Assembly: GCF_032118995.1 (NCBI RefSeq)
Contig: NC_092667.1
Location: 8,291,857-8,355,856, forward strand
Source: Asterias amurensis
Lineage: Eukaryota; Echinodermata; Asteroidea; Forcipulatida; Asteriidae
Direction of reading: 5' to 3'
Length of the DNA: 64,000 bases
Positions 15,301 to 24,300 of this stretch are shown here, one piece after another. Every line of letters starts with the position of its first letter. Positions within the stretch are counted from its first letter, which is position 1. The notes under the pieces are model-generated. The model saw only the letters and a program-made list of their open reading frames with translations, was not told the DNA's origin and made no database searches. The position numbers and the translations under genes are program-made.

Positions 15301-18300
15301 TGGCAGCTAGAGGCAGTTCGAATCTATAATAGGTAGATAGAGGTTTAGGCAGCCGGTACCGCCGCAAACATTTCATATATTTGTTGTTGTCATATTGATG
15401 ATTACCCCATTGTTCTGATCATACAGAGTATTCGAGATTTGGAAAGAAGTACCTTCCGAGGTACCTGACACTAGAGATCAATTGTTTGCATCTGGAAAAG
15501 CAAAGGGATGTAGGCAAAATACTGTAAGAATTGCTCAGAAAGTGATAAAAGCATGAAACTTGGCACAAGTATTCTTCAACCCATACTGATTATTTTTAGG
15601 GAAGAGCCATTGAAAAAGTGCATTTTCCTTAGCAACTGCTAGGTAACACTTTTACCCTAGCAAGGGCACGTTTAAGCCTCCCTAGTGCACCCGGATAGCT
15701 TTGTCCCATGTTACAGAACATTATAACTATCATTAGACATGTTTCAAAGACAATCAGTGTCATCAGGAGACAACACAATGCTACAAGTGTCACCAGAAAA
15801 CAAAACAAACGTTTGTTTTGTTGCTACAAACTTAGTAGTTTGAATAGTAAGCGATAATGTTATCCCGGGATGCAAAACAACACGAATCCAACCCTGTGGT
15901 CCGTTCTCTATAATCCAACTAATCACCTAAATTCCATGCAACAAAATAGTCAAAAGCCACCCATTCAAAAACGTTCGTTATCTTTACTGAAGAAAATATT
16001 GTGTAAATTTGCTAAAACGGCTTCTTAGTTTGCTTCAGACACTATAAAAATGACAGACGTCAATGACCATCTATTTATGAGTTGGGGTGGTTCGGAAAAG
16101 AACCGTTGGTTTCACCGTCGGTTTCACCGTTGGTGAGTTGAAACCAACGGTTCTTTTCAGAACCACCCCTACTCATTAAGCGATAGTCATTGCATTGTGT
16201 TACCACAAACCTTCCATATCGTCCACCGTGCAAAGTTTAAAATCCCATCTTAAGGTATTTATCACATCACTTAATTGTCAAACGAACAAAGTTTCAAAGT
16301 TTCAATCCTTAATTCTAAAACTGACGTTATTAGATAAAGTGCATTAGCCAATAGTATGACTATAGTTGTGGGCTCCGCAACTTTTAGCCAGGAAGAGCAT
16401 CACATAGAACAGTAGTAGCTCTTGCTGGTATTTCTGAATATAATTGATTCTCCTCTCAAACATGGCCGATGGAAAACTGATTCAGCAAAGAATCGTTATG
16501 TATAATGAAATAGAGCAAAACGCTTGCAGATATCCAGTGTGTTCATGAACCACTCCCACCACTTTGACGGAACATATATATATAGAATGGTTTATTAAAA
16601 AATGTCATAAGCAGCCACATGCTGAATTGCAACAGTTTACAATAAAAAGGGTAAACAATACAAAATTTGATAAAAAAGTGATCTGAAGCTGTGTGAAAAT
16701 AAGTGCTGAGATCTTTAATTTTGAATTCTATAAAGGACAAAAGGGGAAAATAAGTGCTGAGATCTTTAAATTTTGAATTCTACAAAGGACAAAAGGGGAA
16801 TAAAAGGGTATAATAAAATTAACTTGTGTTTCTGAATGCTTAACTCCGGGATATATGTGTGTATATAATTGTGCCTACTGGGTTTTTTTACCAATGTATT
16901 TTTGACAAATATAATAATAATTTCTTGTTTAATATCATTTTCTTTGTTAACTTCTACTTTATGTAATTTTTTTAACATATGATGTTGACATGTGCAATTC
17001 AGTTTTTAACTGCGAGACATGTTTTAATAAACCATTTTTGAACTGAATTGAATTGAATATACTCCGTGGAACCAGGCATGAGCTAAAACTATAGACGTTA
17101 TGAACTGTGACATTACATGCCACTAAGCCTGGGCTTCCAGCAGGCATGATTTTTACACAGCTCAATGGAAGACAAATACAATATTGTAGGGAAATTGCAA
17201 AGTCCAATTTGTATCAACTTTTCTATATGATAAAAAGGGGGTACGTCTCAAAACTGGTTCAGCTGTTAAAACTCTTGATTTATGAGGAGATTATGACACA
17301 CGTGTTAACTTTCAAATATGACCAGTTCAGTATTTGGCTTGGAAGAAAGACCCAAAAATTGACTAGTTATGTCGCGCATATTGTAAAAAAGGGTTAACCT
17401 CTGTTTCTTTTTTGGTAATACAACATATCGCCAATGCAGCAATATCCCTCCGATACTGTCTGGATATTTGTTTACATTAAAGTCAGTAATGTGTGCCTCC
17501 TTTCCTCATGTCGTCATATAATATGAAACTGATTTCCATGATGACCGCAACGAAGTAGCGTAACACAAATATAAAAAATGTTTTAAACAATAGCTGCAAA
17601 TTATAGTGACATGCAAAATGGCAATAGATAATGTTATAGCGATATGCATGCGGCATGCGCGATAATTGGTCCCTGTGAAAACAGTAGGAACATTATCGGG
17701 CTGACCTACACACTATCTACCACATCACCTATAGGCGTTGTACACCTTTCGGGCTATGTTATCACAAATGTATTTGTTTTCTTCCAAGTGCAAACACATC
17801 GGAAATAAAGCATGGCTGACGGGTACGCACACGGCAATTTGAGTAAGGGAAATCAATTTTAGACTTTGAACAACACTGTTCACAGGTTATGGGTAACTTA
17901 TGGGCATTCCCCGTACACATAAGACCCCTCGACACCCTACGTAGGTTTGCCTGTTCGAAGCGAGTGCCACACAAAGTTCATCAACTGTGCGTCTGGTGAG
18001 CGTAGGTTTCACATCCACACCACAACTAGCCTTTAGTCAAGGCGCACGCGGCACACCGGATGGCACGCACAACCCCAAAAATGTAACGCACGAAAAAAGA
18101 CTATCACCGCGAGCGGCTAAGCCGCGAAGCGCCTTTACCAACTCGTTTTGATGCCTTATGTTTTTCTTTACATTTGCCAACGATTTTGGTGGGAGAAAAT
18201 GTTATGCATAATGCATTAGCGTGGTGAGTTGCTGGCCAATAAGAAGCCACAATTACTTGCATGACGTCACAAGAACGTTCGATGCAAATTCGTTACATTT

Positions 18301-21300
18301 TCTCCCACCAAAATCGTTGGCAAATGTAAGGAAAAAACATAAGGCTCCCAAAACGAGTTGGTAAAGGCGCTTCTAGACCGGCAGCCCAGAGCACTTTGGT
18401 TAAACGAACGAGGTACCAATATTTGAGTACATAAACATTTAGTGGATAACCTCACATAGTCAAATATGGATGTCTGCCGGGGACCCCCCCCCGCTGCGTG
18501 TAGCGCATGGACCCCCAACAAAGAGGCAAAATAATGGGCTGGATCAAACATTCTAGGTACCACATGAAACCAAATGGAAATGGTCATCACAATGATACTA
18601 AGTAAAAAATATCAACCGCCAGACAAATTTTCTGCTGCATTAGGCCTGCCAGACACCCCCTCCCCCAAATATTTTGTGTACAAACCTATGGGTTGAAATT
18701 AACCAGTTGTCAAATTAGCTCGGATTTACATGAAACTTTGTCCAACTGTTCCACTATGGCTAAAATTAACACAAACCAAAAATTTAATCCATACTCCGTA
18801 CCGTTTCCGAAATACAGCCTCTTCAAATATGCTAAAATCTCCCCCTTTTGGAGCTCCGCCCCCGGCCGACACCATAATAACAATAACAATGAAAGGGCAT
18901 CTGTAATGCACCAAATCAATCTATAAGTATTGCAATGGTTTATGCAGTCAGTCATTCGAATGTATGGTTCTTTGATATCTATAGTTCTTTAGCAGCTGCA
19001 TGCACATTACTAGTTAGGCCTACCTTGACCTTTAAGCATGTCAAACACTATACCAGCTCACATAAATAGGTCAACAAATTTATGGTTCCATTGTTGGAAG
19101 TGAGTCTCCTCATTTGCTGGATCATGTTTGGAGCTTGATTTATGGTTGGAGGGGACAGATTCGCCCATGGGTGAACAGGGGATTATTGTTTGTTTTCGGG
19201 TAAGATTGGGGGGGGGGGGGGCTATTGAGGTAAAAAGAAAAACGTAAACAGTCACAGGGTAGGCCTACGTTTTTGTTTGTTGCCATCGTTTCCCTGTTAA
19301 TCATATTCTGGCTTCGAATGGGGTCGTTCCAACCATCAATTCGATAAAAAGATGTACATAAGTACACATACAAATCGTTAGAAAATATCAAATCTAAATC
19401 GAAAGGAAAAAACGAACCGATCCAAAATTTAGCAATCAAATAGAATGAATTCGGCCCTTGTGCCCTTCGTACTATGTTGTGTAATAGAAGGGAAGGGTCG
19501 CAACAAGTTGAATTTTTTTGAAAAAAACTCTGGTTCCGGTGAACTACTGCACAATCTCCACATATCGGGATGTACACGTGCAGGTAACTGAGCAGCAATG
19601 GCTTACATTATGTGAGCCCCCCCCCCCCCCACACACACCGGATGATGTTTACCTAAATTTCTAAAAGGAATTATAACTTCCAATGATGCGACGGAGGCAG
19701 ACGAGTTGATGGTTAAAGTTGGACTTATTCTTACCTCAAATGCGCTTGTCACATCCAGCCTAAAAAAAATTGGCAAGAAACACCTGGACGTAAAGAAGCC
19801 AGCACCGATGTAGGCGAATCCGTACAGCCAAAACATACAGCCGTGAATGTAGTTCTCTGCCGGTGTTCCCAGGAAGGTTATTGCCGAGATGAAGCTGGCT
19901 ACTAGGGACACTGCAACAGGAATTGGACTCATATTGCGATCAGCCATCAGAAACTCCTTGGTGGTTTTCTGCTTTCCTCCAGTCAGGGCATGGTAGACAC
20001 CAATAGCGCTAGATACTAACAGAACACACGCAAATACGGCATAGTCGGCAGCGCCGAACACTCTCATTTCTTCGGCAACCATGTTTACAACTCGTAATAG
20101 ACTGACTTCAGTGCGTTTAAATCAACTGCTTGACGTGCCTGGGCCAGCTGAGAAGTGAACAACTATGGATCAGTTGTTGGTGGGCAAAAGAAAGCACTAG
20201 CTGTCGGTTCGCTCACTACACCCCTGGTACGTACTGTGTGTGCTTTCACCCATTCACCCACACAGCCAACCACGCATCACTGATTATCAGAAGTTTGATT
20301 ATCGGCCAAACCACTGCGATTTCAACATACTCAACAAAGAATCATACAGTTTTCAGACACCTTTCAAAGTTTGACCTAGTTCCAACAAGATTTATGTTCG
20401 GTGAAGTGAAAACAAACGTAGAACCCTCCGACCCACAGCTTAATGCATTTACCATGATGGGTCAAAGGTGGCACTGCACATGCAGTTAGCTGCTGTTTTT
20501 CATGTTCGTGTTTTTTTTAATGGAAACTCACTGCCAAAACCGAACTCAAAGTGTACCGAACGCCAAGTTCAGCTGCATTTAACTATAGCAAGTGCACATA
20601 CCGTTACAAACTCGGGCGCATGTCGCATTCCTAAAAGGGAACGTTTTAAAACATCGTTAAAACCTCGGCTAAATTGACTACAACGGATCCGCCAAATCTG
20701 TAAAAAGTTAACAATAGCCTAATAGTGTTGATTTCACGTCCTACTGGCTCGTTCAATACACCACAAACACAAACTAAACCGAATGGAACTGTGCGTGAGA
20801 ATTGTTCTTTGATTTTCACTGCACATTTATTATATTATTTCAAGGCTCTCTGTGGATTTGCCGAATGCCGGTGGCCGATCGTATGGTGGCCCTGAAGGGA
20901 CATTGAACATAACATTGACTTCAACATTCCGTTGTCCTCCACTTTCACACCTAAAAAAGTATCTTTGTAGAATACCACTTCGCCTAAAAAAAAACTCCGG
21001 GGAATTCAACTCTTGATGGCAAACTTGCCATTAGTGAAAGAGACAGCTACATGTTTGTTCCACTTTCAACAGGACATGAGTCTTAAAAATCACCAAGTGT
21101 TGTTTAGAATATGTCTTTGAAAAAAACACAAAATATAAACTACGAATACTTCATAACGTTAACTCATACGAAGCATCGGGTGGCTAAGTTGTTGATGTTT
21201 TTGTTTCACTTTAACGGATACAAACTACACGGATTGTGGTTTTGTAAACGTTTTTAAAACCGTTTATCTGTCTCAGGCTTATTGACTTGAGTGAAGATGG

Positions 21301-24300
21301 CCTTAGCTTTGGATCTGATCGTACTCAGTGAATAGCGCCCTCTTGCTTTCACATCATGTTTCGGGGAATCCCCAAAGCTGTACACGTAGTTTTGGACGCA
21401 TTGCGTGTTTTTAGCGGCCGGTAAAAACAGAGGGAAATGTGAAGTATGTCATAAGGTCATATCCAAGGTTATCATTGTTCAAGTAACTCATACTGAATGT
21501 TCAGACCCGCTCGCCTGACATTAAAGTAAGCCATTAGTTTATAGCTACAATATCTTTCACGGTTGAACTTTAAAGAGTTTCAAATGAACACGGGTCTTTG
21601 CACTTTCCATAACCATCTAGTTACGTTGTAAATCTGATACTGTGAACATTAGACAAACCGATTTTGAAACAATATTTCCGCAAATTTTCCCGCAAAACAT
21701 GTGCATCAACTCAAATATAAAAACATTGTTTTTAGCGAGCCACTAGCTGAAGGCTGACGCCCGGGTTTTGAATGTTTTTAATTAGCAATGTTTTGCTTTT
21801 TGTGGTTAGGAAATCTGGTAGGTTTAATGGTCCCTTTCCATGCCATGCCTTTCACCCCTGTGGAACCCGGTTTAAAACCCGGTTCGAACCCCGCCTAAGA
21901 TTGGAACCTTGCATGTAGGTTGTGGGTTTCAGTCCCAAACGAGTTTTCTTCCAAGACTTAAAACTTTCTTCTTTTTTTCCGATGTATTATGTTATTGGGG
22001 CTTCTTGTTGTCGTTGGATGCATGTGTAAATAAATAACAAAGTAAAAATAATTAAGAGCCTTAACACGGTCGGCCATTTATTGGAGTCAAAAATTTGACT
22101 TCCATAAATGGCCGACCGTGTTAGTCGACGAGATAAAAGGAAAAACCAAGCAATTTCGAGGCATATTTGTGTAGATCATTGTATTCTACTTTTACAACAT
22201 CTTTCAAACCATATACATTTTATAACAAACGGTTACAAACGCTTTTTATAGACCAACTCGACCGAACCAAGGCAACGTGTTCCTTTAAACTCCATCAATT
22301 CCCGCATAATGCCATAACGTCGTCATCTAAATTGTTGCAGACTTTTAGTGCACTGACCATGCGGCAAAAGTCACTCATCTTCATTTCGCCTGGCCCGTAA
22401 ATTTGCAAAAGATTCAATTGTTAGTTTGAATGAGAAAGGACATTATTTAAGACTCAGACAGAGAATCGCAAATCGATGATAAAGTCATTGTGCGTGTTAG
22501 TTGTTTTACACATTATTCAGGAGTGATTAACACACATCGGTGTATGGGGGTAAAAGTCAATATATAATAATTTCTTTCCCGATGCAAATAATTATGCCCC
22601 TTCTATCAGCCATTTTGTCCAACAAACCTACCTTTACAGTTTCAATTGTTCGGATTTTGAATCTTAACTCAAATTCACTCGTTACATGTTGACCATGCTG
22701 TATTACACATTAGTTTTCCGTACGTCCCTTTTTCGAGGGGTGGGGGAGGGGGTGCTTGTGAACACTCTTAATGTCATTCGCACACATTTACAACCTCCCT
22801 GTTTGTACTAACACGGGTTCATCAGTATGAAGGTCATACGTCTTATTACAGGTCATACATCATATTACAGGTCATACGTCATATTAAAAGTCATACGTCA
22901 TAGTAAAGGTCATACGTCATAAAACAGGTCATACGTCATATTGCAGGTCATATATCATATTACAGGTCATACGTCAAGGTCATACGTCATATTAAAGGTC
23001 ATACATCATATTAAAGGTCATACGTCATATTACAGGTCATACGTCATATAACAGGTCATACGTCATATTAAAGGTCACACGTCATAGTAAAGGTCATACG
23101 TCATAGCAAAGGTCATACGTCATATTACAGGTCATACATCATATTACAGGTCATACATCATATTAAAGGTCATACGTCATATTACAGGTCATACATCATA
23201 TAACAGGTCATAGGTCATATTACAGGTCATAGATCATATTACAGGTATGACGCCATATTACAGGTCATATGTCATATTAAAGGTCATACGTCATATTTAA
23301 GGTCATCCCCCATATAACACAAAAGTCATTTGTCATATTACAGGTCATACGTCATATTAAAGGTCATTCGTCATATAACACAGGTCATCCGTCATCTTAC
23401 AGGTCAAAACTCATACAACACAGGTCATACGTCATATTAAAGGTCATAAAGGTCACACTATATTATTGTTCTGTTCGAGCAGGTTCTAAAAGACCCATTC
23501 AATCTATGCTAATGGTGGGACCTCCTATACAAAGACAAGAAATGCAATCTGTAGCCATGGGGTTGAAGGTGAATTTGTCGACGTGTCTGTCTGTACTTGT
23601 ACAATAACTATAGTGCATTCCAACAATTAATAGGGTGATGCATTCCAACAATGAATAGGCTTAAACAGCGGTCAGTGATTGAAACAAACAACGAGTGTGT
23701 AGTTAGCATTATAAACTGCTCACAAAAAGTAAGGAAACTTTTTTCAATCCAGTATATTTGTTATTATTTAATACTCTCTTTGTATATGGTATATATCAAT
23801 GCAAAGCTGAACTGTTCCTCTTTAAAATGATACCACATTTGCAATGATTGCATGTTGCTGAACTTGGCTACACGAATAACAATGAGGCAAAGTCACAAAT
23901 CAAATGTGCCAAAATTAGCAATTTTGTGTTACTGTCTGAACAATCAAATTGACACTGTAATTCAAACAAGCAAGACAACTTACTGATCTTAATCCACTTT
24001 ATTGAGACAAGAAGTTTGGTATAGAGCAAGACAACTTACTGATCTTAATACACTTTATTGATACAAAAAGTTCAGTAACAAGTGGATGATCCGAAGGCGT
24101 TGATGACAGCCTGGCACCTTCTTCTCATGCTGCACACAAGTCGTGTGATGCGCTAATGATGAGGGATGGCGTTCCGTTCTTTATTAAGGAACCTGGTTAG
24201 GTCAGCCACAGTTGATGTGTTGGTGGTTCTGGCGCGGACAGCGAGGCCAAACTGGTCCCACAGATGTTCCATGGGATTCAGGTCCGGACTGTTAGCAGGC

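Noticed and set aside
19140..19598. Minus-strand open frame of 152 codons next to exon 1B
   Set aside because: Passes through a G-run and has no family features. It lies in the intron directly after exon 1B and has no splice support.
22831..23457. CRISPR-like array
   Set aside because: No spacers between repeats; contiguous 19-bp minisatellite in a eukaryotic genome.
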